From positions 183,887,036 through 183,951,035 of the forward strand of contig OY821520.1 of NCBI GenBank assembly GCA_963682025.1: 64,000 nt of DNA, given 5' to 3'. Within the stretch, counting starts at the first letter, position 1; the number at the start of each line of letters is the position of its first letter. Position numbers and translations under genes: made by a program. This DNA comes from Cordilura impudica. Lineage: Eukaryota; Arthropoda; Insecta; Diptera; Scathophagidae. The notes beneath the pieces are model-generated. The model was given only the letters and a program-made list of their open reading frames with translations. It made no database searches and had not been told where the DNA came from. Shown here piece by piece: positions 42,627 to 53,196 of the stretch.

Positions 42627-42864
42627 TGTAAATAATAAACAGTTTGTTTATTATTTTTGAATAAACAATTCAGTTTTATTGACTTTACAAATTATGTACA
42701 AAATTAATATATGTAATTCAAGTGTAGATAAAAGATTAATAATGAACAAAAAGGAATGACAATATCAATGATACCAACATTTAAATAAGAACAACGATAA
42801 CTCCCTTGTAATAAGTAGTAGTAGTCAGCACACAGTAGTATGAAGGTGAACAGTCACTTTCTCA
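42627..42864 (-). repeat. 5' LTR of the Mag-like element
   Basis: It is 238 bp, differing from the 3' LTR at about three bases (for example GAACAAAAAGG versus GATCAAAAAGG on the plus strand). This indicates a recent insertion. Confidence 0.93.
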
Positions 42865-42869
42865 GTATT

Positions 42870-43584
42870 TGTGTGAATAATATTGCTTTAGTAATTATAA
42901 ACAACTTTTAAAAATTAGATGTAATCGCAATCAGATATTTTGTAGGTAAAGCAGAATAATAACTCTATATAACTAAGTAGAACTGTTTTGAAAGCAAAAA
43001 ACTCATTGATAACTCGGTAACTCTATTTTGTAAAGACAACAAAAAGTTAATATGCCAAGCTTATGTTCATATTTGTAAAAGAATAATGAAAAAACGTATG
43101 AAATAAAAGACCAGCACGTGTATACTCTTAACATTGTTCTGTATGATATCTAGTCGAAAATATTGACATTCATGTTAAAATATAAATAACTATTGCAAAG
43201 CTAATTAGAACAAAAATTGTGGCGCCATCTACTGTGGCATAGTCGCGCTGAGCAAAATGAAGTGACACTCTGTTAATGCAAAAGATATGTATTTTCCCCA
43301 CAAAAAAATATTGCAGAATTTTATGTAAATAAAATAATATACCGATTTATTTCTAACATGCAGTCATTATGGATATACATTTATGGAATATATGTATGTA
43401 TATTGTTTATAATATTTAATATGTGTATGTATGTATATGTAAATATTACATACAAAAAATACAACAACAAACGTTATTTTTGTGTTTTTCTCTTTAAATA
43501 AATTAATACATAAAATTTTTTTTGCTAAATTTACATTGTTTTTTTTTTAATAACAACTACGTATTTTAGCATTATTTGATTTAA
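42870..43584. other. A+T-rich sequence; one CTCF-like motif
   Basis: There is no gene. TGTATGTATAT-type simple sequence lies around 43370-43450. GGCGCCATCTACTGTGG at 43221-43237 resembles a CTCF core on the minus strand, which is weak evidence by itself. Confidence 0.45.
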
Positions 43585-44416
43585 ATGCTGGTGAATTTTT
43601 ACTCCCTTTATACACCCTTTTTACACTACGAGTTAAGTGTCTGCTTGTCGAAAAAATTTTGGGTCGATTTTAACCCATTTCCCGTAACCCAATCAATCTG
43701 AAACTTTGCAGTCAGGCTCATGGCAATGACAAAAATGACCTAATAAATTTTTTTAGTGATGCCAAAACAATGGAAAGTTTTAAATTTTTCTACCAGAGTT
43801 GATAAAAAAAATTATACAAAGAGTTAGTTTTAATTATACTATTACCACAACGACCACAAAAACAACAAGTCCAGCTACGACAACAATACAACATTTAGAA
43901 TAGCAAAAAGAACAATATAGAAATATCATGTTTTTAATTTTTTTTTTTACTTTTTCAGAGATTTCCCTGGAGCTGTTCCACCGATTTTAATGATTTTTGA
44001 AACAAGAATCTTCCCACGGGTTTGGTGAATCATTCTTAAAAAAAAAATGATGACCCTAGCTATCCTATTGAGGGCGTGATCGTGACAAGAACAACATAGA
44101 AAATTATATTTTTTCAAGACTTTTTTTAGTTCTTCATTCAATTCTCGGGCGCTAATTAACCACTTTGGACGATTTTTAATAGCCAACTTCTCAGCATGTT
44201 ATTGAATCATTTTTATATTAACGAGCACCCTAGCTGCCCGATTGATGCCGTCATCGTGATTTCCACAGACGGGCAGACGGACATCGCTATATCAACTCCG
44301 GTTGTTATAAGGATCACAAATATATAATTTTTATGGGGTCCAAAATTTTTTTTCTAATTACTACAAACGGAATGACAAACTTATATATACCCTGTGCACA
44401 CTGGAGTGGAGGGTAT
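43585..44416 (+). repeat. Fly interspersed repeat type B, copy B2
   Basis: Landmarks are GGTGAATTTTTACTCCCTTT at the left, CAATACAACATTTAGAATAG, a CAGACGGGCAGACGGACATC GTCY block at about 44267, TATCAACTCCGGTTGTTATA, and ACTGGAGTGGAGGGTATAAT at the end. It is matched in inverted orientation by 48228-48985 over essentially its full length. It is non-coding. Confidence 0.7.
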
Positions 44417-44459
44417 AATAAAAAAAGAGACGGTAGAAAAAGAAGAAATTAAAAAAAAA

Positions 44460-44575
44460 CGCCCGTATTCATAATCAAATTCTAGCAGTTGGCTAACTTT
44501 TTTTCATACAAATTTTGAAATTTTCGTATGAAAAAAAGTTAGCCAACTGTTAGAATTTCATTATGAATACGGGCG
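44460..44575. repeat. 116-bp near-perfect hairpin (MITE-like)
   Basis: CGCCCGTATTCATAATCAAA through TTTATGAAA is followed by its reverse complement back to TTATGAATACGGGCG. Arms are about 54 bp with a few mismatches and a short A/T loop. Such full-length palindromes are typical of tiny MITEs or of hairpin-RNA sources. No target duplication is evident. Confidence 0.75.
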
Positions 44576-45476
44576 AAAGAGTTTTATTTTAGACCAAAAA
44601 AATAAAACTCCTCAAAAGAGAAAAACTAAAACTCCTTTCAGACAAGAAAAAAATCTTTTTAAGAGTTTTATTCATCCGACCTGTTATTCAGGGACCGTTA
44701 CGGTCCCTGTTAAATTCTAGTTCAATTCAGTGATGACTGTAAAAATATATTGTGACAATTTACTTCAAAATATTAAAATAATGATAAATTTAATTGGATA
44801 CAGTTTTATAAAAAAAATTAAGAAACATTCAATAAATACATAATCCCCATATTTCTTTAACAAATGTAATGTGAAACTTGATCACAATGTCTTAAAGGGA
44901 AATAACAATTAAGAGTATGAAAAATTTTACTGCTTACTGGGAGATAATCGACCATACGTGAAAATTATGAATTGATCATATTTAAATTGAGCAGTCAAAA
45001 TTATCTATATTCAGTGCTTAAAAACATGTTGCAAATATTTTTCAATATTTGAATAGAAAAGTTGGAACTATACCAAATTTAATTTAGTGCTCGAACTTCA
45101 AAGTATTGTTTCTACTTAGTATATTAATTATATGAGAGCATATTAGTACAATTAATATTTATTTTTTATTTATTTATTTTATAAGCCTATGGAAGAATTT
45201 CTTACAGACTATAATAAAAATATATTACAATAATTAAACTAAATATTATATATTTAAAAGCCATATAATCACAACAAGTGCAATGTAATAAAAATTTTGG
45301 TAATATATCTCTAATATATTCTAATATATTCATTATCTGAGAGCGTATGAATATTTAACATATTTTAAGATAATAATGCGTTGAGCTAAATTTGTAATAA
45401 ATTTCTTGTTAATCATACGTAAGGTTGTTCATAATTTAAATGTCAAATTATAGTTTCAATTCTATACATTAATAGT
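44576..45476. other. A+T-rich sequence with one exact palindrome
   Basis: AGGGACCGTTACGGTCCCT at 44690-44708 is a perfect 9-bp-arm palindrome. A related AGAGTTTTATT sequence occurs on both sides of 44580-44670 and could be a remnant of a small element. The rest, to the hAT target duplication, shows nothing. Confidence 0.45.
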
Positions 45477-45484
45477 ATTGATAT

Positions 45485-46569
45485 CAGTGTTGCCATTTTA
45501 GCATTTTAGTTGCTAAATTTAGCAACTTTTTTTGTCGTTTAGCATCCAAAATTTATGAAAAGATGCTAGATGCTAACGTAGCATCTTTTATTAATAAAAA
45601 GTTACTTTTAGCATCTTTTTTTTTTTGATTTTTTTTCATTATTTTTGAATATATAATTTTAGTTTTAATGATATTGATATGTTTAAATTTCTCAAAGTGT
45701 AATACGAGAAATGTTTGTACTACTCTTTTTACCACTCTGCTCTTTCAACAAATATAACAAAACATTTTGAAATAGAAGAATGTAAACACCAACAACAGAT
45801 TTAAATGAATTAAAAAGTCGATTGCCAAAAACTAGTATTGTATTAAAAAAAAAATGCCAAAACTTTCAATACAAAACACATTAACCCGGGTAAAAAAACC
45901 GATAACCAATATATTAGAAGAGTTTAAATTTAGGTTATCTGAAACAGAAAAAATTCAAATCCAATGGAGTAATATCACAGAACAATATTGGGATACAACA
46001 CTGAATACAAACTCGTTATGGATTCAAGTTAACAAAAATTCTATTGGCGAAAATCCATTTAAAGAGTTATCAATATTTGTATTGTCTTTATTAGTTTTCT
46101 CTTTCTCAAAAGCCGAAGTTGAACGTTTATTTAATTTAATGGCTTTAGTTGAAAGCAAACTTTGAACAGATCCGAGTTGTTATGTTCTGTAATACGTATA
46201 AAAGAAGGTTTGGAATTGAAAAATGGGTGCTGTTACACTTACAATATACCGAGCGATGTCATTGATAAAAGTCGGTCGTCAGAAAAATATCAGAGCCAAG
46301 AAGAACTTGAAGATGAAGACATCACAGAAATATTAGATTCCATATCTTTTGATAATGTAAATTCTGTTATATTTGAAATTGTTTTATGTTTTATATTATT
46401 TTTTGATTTAAAAACCAAAGAATTTATTAACAAGTATTTAATTTTTCAATATAAAGGTAATGAATTTTGAAAAAAAAAAATTTAGCATCTTTTTTTTGAC
46501 TCCAGTACGTTTTAGCATTTTTTTTTTTGCAATTTAGCATCTTTACAATTTCAAATTATGGCACCACTG
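45485..46569 (+). mobile_element. Internally deleted hAT element (1085 bp)
   Basis: The ends CAGTGTTGCCATTTTAGC and (complement) CAGTGGTGCCATAATTTG are inverted. The flanks carry a perfect 8-bp duplication ATTGATAT (45477-45484 and 46570-46577). Subterminal TTTAGCATC(T) motifs are repeated many times at both ends, a likely transposase-binding array. The interior retains only the C-terminal part of a transposase. Confidence 0.92.
45854..46365 (+). pseudogene. hAT transposase C-terminal fragment
   Basis: The reading gives NTLTRVKKPITNILEEFK, then NSIGENPFKELSIFVLSLL and FSKAEVERLFNLMALVESKL, then after a small frame change RSELLCSVIRIKEGLELKN. The ENPFKELS...PxSxAxVERxFSxM pattern is the hAT dimerisation domain. 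The rest of the enzyme is deleted, so the copy cannot move by itself. The acidic tail EELEDEDITEILDSISF follows. Confidence 0.85.
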
Positions 46570-46577
46570 ATTGATAT

Positions 46578-47577
46578 GCAATGGCACTAAGTGGTCAGCG
46601 TATAATGACTTTGTGCTGTTATTTGTAGCTATCAATTATTTATTATACCGAGATTTCTTAGTCACAGCCCCCGTATAAAGCTGCTTCCCGATCTTCATTT
46701 AAATCTATCAAAACACAAAATCAGGTAGTTAGATAGATAGATTTTCTTTATTTGTTAATTTTTTCAATAACGGTTACAAAATAAAACTTATTTCAATAAC
46801 TTATTTAAAATAATAAAGAATATACAGCATGGCTTAGAAACGTCTGCCGGAAAAGTGGTTTGTACAATGTTTATTTTTCATCAATTTTTTTTTTTTCGAT
46901 TCAAAAATTAAACTCACGAACTAACATACTTTTATATCTTAGTGCATTTTTAACGTACTCATAAAGGCTTTGCCAATTAGCATATTCAATAACATTTAAT
47001 ATGCGAATTATTTCAAACTCCGTCAACGCTATGCTTTGGATATATCTTAGTCTTATAAAATTGATAACAGGGCATCTACCAAAAAAGAGATTTGTTGTTT
47101 GTATATCATTTGGATTACACAAAGAGCAGCTCCTTGCTCCACCTTCTCTATACTGATTTCCATTACGTCAAAAAATATCTCCTCCTCCTTAATATATATG
47201 AAATCTGTTAGAAATCTTAGTTATCCTTTCGCGTGGTCTAAATGTTTATAAATTCTTTGTCGGCTAACATTAACATTAGTCCAATTCGTTTTACACTGCT
47301 CCATATTATTTATATCTATATTAAACTCAAGTAATTTGTGACTAAGAAATATGGTCAGGATTGGTAAATTTCTTGGCTTAGTCTCCATATAAATAAAGCA
47401 TCCCATATGAAGTGTTTCCTATCATCAGGAAAAATCACTAAAAATAATGCCACTCAAATTTGGTCTTTGCTTATTTTCTATATCCAATTAGTTATACATG
47501 ACACCCCGACTTTAAACGCATGGTATAGGGTATCATATAGTCTGTCTAGGCGAATTATAATTTTTTTACTACGCCGA
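46578..47577 (-). repeat. Fly interspersed repeat type A, copy A3 (split)
   Basis: The minus strand matches type A landmarks: AATTATAATTCGCCTAGACA and CCCTATACCATGCGTTTAAA near 47520-47577, and CGGGAAGCAGCTTTATACGG and the end AGCACAAAGTCATTATACGC near 46590-46700. It is interrupted by the non-LTR remnant at 46728-47400. Confidence 0.55.
46728..47400 (-). pseudogene. 3' remnant of a non-LTR retrotransposon (LOA/R1-like ORF2 C terminus)
   Basis: The minus strand reads SCSLCNPNDIQTTNLFFGRC followed by PVINFIRLRYIQSIALTEFE and NWQSLYEYVKNALRYKSMLV, stopping at 46901. The CxxC...H/F...C pattern followed by a DW/NWxxLxxYxxxALxxR segment is usual for ORF2 tails of LOA/R1/I-group elements. The end carries TCTATCTATCTAACTACC, a short-repeat tail. 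Upstream sequence (47221-47406) may be its continuation but has stops. Heavily 5'-truncated and dead. Confidence 0.55.
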
Positions 47578-48227
47578 TATCCTAAGTTAATAATGCTTTA
47601 TCTTCAACATTTAATATAATTTGAATTGTAATAAATATCAATTTAAATAAAGTAAAAAAAAATTATACTTGTTTTTTTATGATTTGATTTAAATTTTTCA
47701 TACAAAAAGAGGACTTATTAAATCCTTAGACTTAGTTGTCTAGTACCACATAATTTTTTAACATATTAATTTTATTCAATACAGCATCTTTTTTCAATGT
47801 GTAAAATATACAATAGTTTTTTTTTTCAGTAACCTCATAAGTTTTATTTGTATTATATATAAATTTCTTATTTTACTTTTTTTGATCCATATACTTCAAT
47901 TTTCTATTTAAAAAAATTGGGACGTTTTTCGGTTTGAGAAAATGTACATAATTCCTAAACGAAGAAAAGACAAATTATTGTAGGGTAAGAGAAATATGGA
48001 AAAAATATAAAACCGCGCTTGATGGAGTTGCTAATTTCGAACAACACAACTTGTTCATCGTCAGAGTGATTCCGTCTCTTACTACAATACATGCTTAATA
48101 AACTATTTAACTAAAACATTAGAACGACAAAATATCAGAATTGGGTTCCTATACGATAGTTAAACCGAGAAGCTAAATTTTTTTATTAAGTCCAAATCAT
48201 TAGAAAATGAAACTAATATTTTGCGTT
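47578..48227. other. A+T-rich sequence without a gene
   Basis: Nothing is recognised. GAACAACACAACTTGTTCAT at about 48038 forms a short imperfect palindrome. Confidence 0.45.
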
Positions 48228-48985
48228 TTTTTTTATACCCTCCACTCCAGTGTGCAGAGGGTATATATAAGTTTGTCATTCCGTTTGTAATAATTAGAAA
48301 AAAAAAATTTGGACCCCATAAAATATATATATTTGTGATTCTTATAACAAGTGGAGTTGATATAGCGATGTCCGTCTGTCCGTCTGTGGAAATCACGATG
48401 ACGGCATCAATCAAGCAGCTAGGGTGCTCGTTGACACAAAAAATGAGTCAATAAGAACTAAGAAAAGTCTTGAAAATATATAATTTTTTATGTTGTTCTT
48501 ATCACGATCACGCCCTCAATAGGATAGCTAGGGTGATCATTTTTAGTGAGAGTGATTCACCAAATTCATGGGAAGATTTCTGTTTCAAAAATCATTAAAA
48601 TCGGTGGAACAGGTCCAGGGAAATCTTTGAAAAAGTAAAAAATGAAAAATATGATGTTTCTATATTGTTCTTGTTGTTATTCTAAATGTTGTATTGTTGT
48701 CATAGCTGTACTTGTTGTTTTTGTAGTCGTCATGGTAATAATATAATAAAAACTAACCCTTTGTACATCTTTTTTATCAACTCTGGTAGAAAATATTAAA
48801 GTTTCCATTGTTTTGGCATCACTAAAGAAATTTGCTAGATCATTTCTGTAATTGCCAAGAGCCTGCCTGCAAAGGTTCAGATCGATTTGGTCACGGGAAA
48901 GTGGTTAAAATCGATCCAAAAGTTTTTCGAAAAGCAGACACTACGGTTAATATAAAGGGAGTAAAAATTCACCAACATCTAAAGC
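48228..48985 (-). repeat. Fly interspersed repeat type B, copy B3 (inverted)
   Basis: It starts ATACCCTCCACTCCAGTGTG and runs through GATGTCCGTCTGTCCGTCTG to AGTAAAAATTCACC, the reverse complement of copy B2. Together with B2 it forms a long-range inverted pair 3.8 kb apart. Confidence 0.7.
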
Positions 48986-49015
48986 AAATAATCCTAAAAT
49001 ACCTAGTTGTTAATA

Positions 49016-49510
49016 AAACAAGTAAGAGTGTTAAATTCGGCTATACCAAATCTTTGATATAATCCACCTAGGTTTTACGTTTACATTAATATCTGGACTT
49101 ACAGATGTAAATAAAATATTTGAAAATATAAACAATTTGATAATCTTAATACTAATTTATTACCAACAAGTAAGAGTGTTAAATTCGCCTATACCGAATC
49201 TTTGAAACGCTCCACCTAGGTTTTCTTGCACTGTTTGTAACAAATGTAAATAAAATATTTGAAAATGTAAACAATTTGATCAACTTATTACTAAATTATT
49301 ACAACAAATACTCTGAATTTTCAGCATTTACGTTCAACAATTTTAAAGTCAATAGAAGATAGTAAACAAAATATAATTTTTAATTTCGGATCTTTTTCGG
49401 AATACTTGTCCATGTCTTATATTTTAAAAGTACTAGCGTTAATCAGTTTTATTTTTCAGATCTGATTACATAAGTTTGTCATTCCATTTGTAATGCATCG
49501 ATAAATGAAT
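49016..49510 (+). repeat. Type B repeat heads, copy B4
   Basis: AACAAGTAAGAGTGTTAAAT followed by TCGGCTATACCAAATC occurs at 49016. A second head is at 49166 (AACAAGTAAGAGTGTTAAAT, CGCCTATACCGAATC), 150 bp downstream, each followed by TCCACCTAGGTTTT. The unit closes near 49500 with AAGTTTGTCATTCCATTTGT. The doubled head suggests one copy inserted in another. Confidence 0.5.
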
Positions 49511-50573
49511 TTGCATCTATGTGTTTGTCGCATTGTAGGGAGTTTTTGCAAATTTTTTTTTTTAACAACTTAATAATATATATATTTCAATTTTAAATTT
49601 TAAAATTAAAAATATACATATATTTTTTCAAATCTGGTAATAACTCCATAATATGGAGAAAGTAAAAACGTGGCTTCTTTAATAACAATGACAATTAAAA
49701 AACTCTTTTTTGTGCAGTTTACTTGTTTTGTGCATTTTTTTTAATACATAAGTACGCCATCTTTGTAGATCTCTTCGATTTTATTAAGTAAGTTTGTTAA
49801 TAAAAAGGACATTAAAATATTATAAATTTAACCATAATTGATTTTATAAAAATGTCCGATTCGTTTTTCGATGATGCTGAAAAGACATCAAAGATATACA
49901 GAAAACAAAGGTTTTACTCAAGTTAGTTGAGAGACGAGAAGCTAATGTTATGGACTTTAAATACAAATGCAAAGCTTGTGAAAAAATATTAAATTGAGAT
50001 AAATCAGATCTAAGTATACATGCTAATAACCAATGTCTTAAAAAAAATAACTTTTAAAACGAAAAACCAAAATTCTGTTGCGTTTTAATTAATTTTAATT
50101 AATTGTGTAAATTTTAAATGCACATCTAGCCATATAAAAGATTTTAAATGCACATCTAGCCATATAAAAGATGAATTCTACAGAATAGTAAAAATATTTT
50201 TTTTTTAATATCTGTTGGTTTTTTATGTTGTTTTTATGTAATTCTTATGATATACTTATCTTATTTTTTATGATATTTTTCTTCGTTTTTATGTTAGTTT
50301 TGCATTATTGAAATTGAAAATTAACAAATTAAAAATACATTTTTTTTTTTTGAAAAATTGAAAAAAGTAGTGTAGGGGAAAATGTAGAGAGAAAAAAGTG
50401 GGTGTAGGGAAAAAAGCAATTTTTTTTTCATCAGCCTAGAGATTTCTGTAAAAATCTCCTGGCATCACTGGTACCTATTAAAAAACAATGTAAGATTTGA
50501 CAAAACAATGCGACATATACCTGATTTGTTCAAAAGCTTTCACAAGACTAAATAAATGAAATTGTTACTTATG
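49511..50573. other. A+T-rich sequence with a 30-bp exact duplication
   Basis: The 30-bp segment at 50111-50140 (ATTTTAAATGCACATCTAGC then CATATAAAAG) is repeated exactly at 50141-50170. A short frame at 49854-49935 (MSDSFFDDAEKTSKIYR) is open for about 28 codons and has no recognised family. Confidence 0.5.
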
Positions 50574-51055
50574 CATGAAACACATAGACGACAGAGGTTA
50601 CACGAACACACGACTACAAATGCTGCTGGCTGCAATTGTAGTCGTGTAGTCAGCTACTTAATCTTTTTGAAAACGACAGCAACATATAACAACAATATAA
50701 ACAGCTGTTTTTATACAAAAGCATTTTATTCAGTAGTGCCAATTATATTTTTTTTTACTTTATTAAAATAAATAAATACATATACTTATTAATAGAATTA
50801 TTATAGCATTTCATTTTGCGATTAATTTTTTCAACAAAATAAAATATTTCATAGCATTAATATCTTTTATATATTTTGTTATATTGTCAACACTATTTTT
50901 GTTTTGTAGCCAATAAAAATTGCAATTAGCCTAAGTTGACTACAGCAGCAAAAGTGGTCGTGTAGTCGTGTAGCTGTGTTGGTGTCATATAAACGTGTGT
51001 ATTTTATTTTTGGCAGGCTGTAGTCGTGTAGCCGCTGTCGTCTATGTGTTTCATG
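50574..51055. mobile_element. 482-bp inverted-repeat element with CGACTACA subrepeats
   Basis: The left end CATGAAACACATAGACGACA and the right end TGTCGTCTATGTGTTTCATG are exact inverted copies, extending through (A/C)GG(T/C)TACACGA. Inside, ACACGACTAC and GTAGTCGTGTAG motifs recur in both orientations at both ends. No coding sequence and no clear target duplication. It looks like a MITE, but the superfamily is unknown. Confidence 0.65.
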
Positions 51056-52194
51056 AGAGAGTTCGGCTTACTGGTGCCATTATGTATATGTGTGTGTAAA
51101 CAAAAATATACGATATCCCAGTCATCATTTCGAAGATTGTTTCAACAAAAATCATCTTACTGTGTCTTCTTCGAGCACTTTTGATGATTAAAAACTGATT
51201 AATTACATGCGGTATTAGAAAAAGACTAAGAAATGATTTTTGCTTACGCTTAAAAAGTGATTTATACAAAAATGACATTAAATACGACTCAAAAATAAGT
51301 CGAAACTAATCAGAAAATTGGATAAAAAAGGTTCTCAAGAAGAGTCGGGGGTAAAGTAATATATCCTCCAAACAAAAGAATATTTTGTGATCAGCAAAAG
51401 ATCGCATTTATGACTGTTTTAATAGCACATAGGAGTCAAAAAAGACTGATCATTTATTGCATAACATGACCATTTATTGCATAAAATGTTTCCTGGGATT
51501 TTATTCACTATCTGTAGAAACATTTTTTTAAGTAAAACAAATCTGCACACAATTACAATTCTATTTCATTCACAATGATACGATCACTTTGTTTACTAGC
51601 TTGCAGTAAAATAAGAAAATAGTATTATAATACAGCGTAATGGTGAATTGTACTTCTCAATTAGTTTATTTTTAATGTGCCATAAGAAGTTCGGTTTGTG
51701 CTTAGAAAAGCATGAATACATGTTTCCCAGGGCGAGGCTTGATCATTGCACTTTGATTGAGCTGAGCTCCGCGATTATTCCTAATGCGAATAACTCGTGC
51801 ATTAAATTCAAGGTAGTGCGGGAATGGCGTTTGCCTGCACCAAACATTAAATAATAAATTTGATAAATGTGTTATAATTAAATATTATTGACATCTATAT
51901 TAGATTATTGACATCTGACAAAAAAAATTTTTTTTAACACCAATTTTTTACAGGGTAGATATTTTATGGTTTCACTACTAGTTTTGAATGAATTATGTAT
52001 TAAAAGTAGAACTCTTAAAATCATACTATTTTTTGCAACACTAAGAATTGCAGTATTTTGTATAAATAAAATAATTTATATTTATATTATTTTTAATATG
52101 CGCTTTTTATCGATATACATATACAGAATATATGAAAATTATTTATAGTATTTTGATATTTGCAAAAGTAGTATGTATCAATTTGTAATATTTT
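51056..52194. other. A+T-rich sequence without a supported gene
   Basis: The open frames (51051-51278 minus, 51648-51854 plus, 51966-52148 plus) are 60-76 codons with no motif. The 51700-51840 part is less A+T-rich than its surroundings (GGGCGAGGCTTGATCATTGC), but I do not recognise a product. Confidence 0.4.
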
Positions 52195-52562
52195 GTGATG
52201 TTATCGTGACAAGAACAACATAGTCAAATCATATTTTTTCAAGACTTTTTCTACTCCATCGTTCAATTCTCGGGACCAGATGAACGGATTTGGACGATTT
52301 AAAATAGCAAACTTCTTAGGATATCAATGAATCAATGAATTATTTTTTATACCAACGAGCGACCTAGTTGCCCGATTGAAGCCGCCATCGTGATTTCCAC
52401 AGACGGACAGCCGGGCAGACGGACATCGCTATATCAACTCCGCTTGTTATAAGGATCACAAATATATATATTTTATGGGGTCCAGAATTTTTTTCCTAAT
52501 TATTACAAACGGAATGACAAACTTATATATACCCTCTGCACACTGGAGTGGAGGGTATAAAA
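52195..52562 (+). repeat. Fly interspersed repeat type B, copy B5 (5'-truncated)
   Basis: It contains CGTGACAAGAACAACATAGT, the ACAGACGGACAGCCGGGCAG GTCY block, CTATATCAACTCCGCTTGTT and ACTGGAGTGGAGGGTATAAA. It matches the right half of copy B2. Confidence 0.65.
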
Positions 52563-53196
52563 ATACTCTGAATTTCAGCATTCATATTTCATATTTTAGG
52601 TCATATACTGGCACAATGATGTCCGATTTAGCACATTTTAAATACTAACCTGATCCAGATTATTACAAACAATATTATTCTAAGTTTAAACAGGTAAATG
52701 GGTTATTTTGTTTTTTTTTTTCTGATTTGAGTAAATCTTATAAAGCCTAGAAATAAGAATAAAAATGATGTAAAAAAATTTTTATATAGCTTCTATAATT
52801 TTTGATCGAAAACCGGGTTTGATTGAATTTTATATACATCACTATTTGCCTTTAATTATTTTGCCTTTAATTGTTTCGATATTTATCTTATAAAATGTTC
52901 ATTTAAGTGCTGAAACTGTTTAGGTGTCTGCAAATTCATCTCGCAATACAAATATGCATTTTATTTTTTACAATCCTTTTTCATTTTCCAAAAATATAAG
53001 CATAGGGCACATTTATGAGTCCGCATAGACAAACTCTTAACACTTACTTGTTTTTATTGCATTTAATCTATCTTTGTGTCTTTAAATTTATATTCAAGTG
53101 GTATTAGAATTTAAAGGCTAAGTATCGGCAACTGTAATAAAATGATAACTCTATTCATTAACAAACAATCATAAAACAAGACATTGTCGCTAGAAC
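52563..53196. other. A+T-rich sequence without a gene
   Basis: Nothing is recognised between the type B repeat and the start of the third hAT element. Confidence 0.5.

Larger units (their letters stand above)
38303..42864 (-). mobile_element. Complete Mag-like Ty3/gypsy LTR retrotransposon
   Basis: Two 238-bp LTRs (38303-38540 and 42627-42864; about three differences) begin TGAGAAGGTG and end TTTACA on the minus strand. The flanks carry a perfect 5-bp duplication GTATT (38298-38302 and 42865-42869). Gag, pol, a primer site and a polypurine tract are all present and open. The pol protein resembles the K02A2.6-like/Mag group. Everything needed for transposition is visible, so this is the most complete element in the window. 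Confidence 0.95.
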
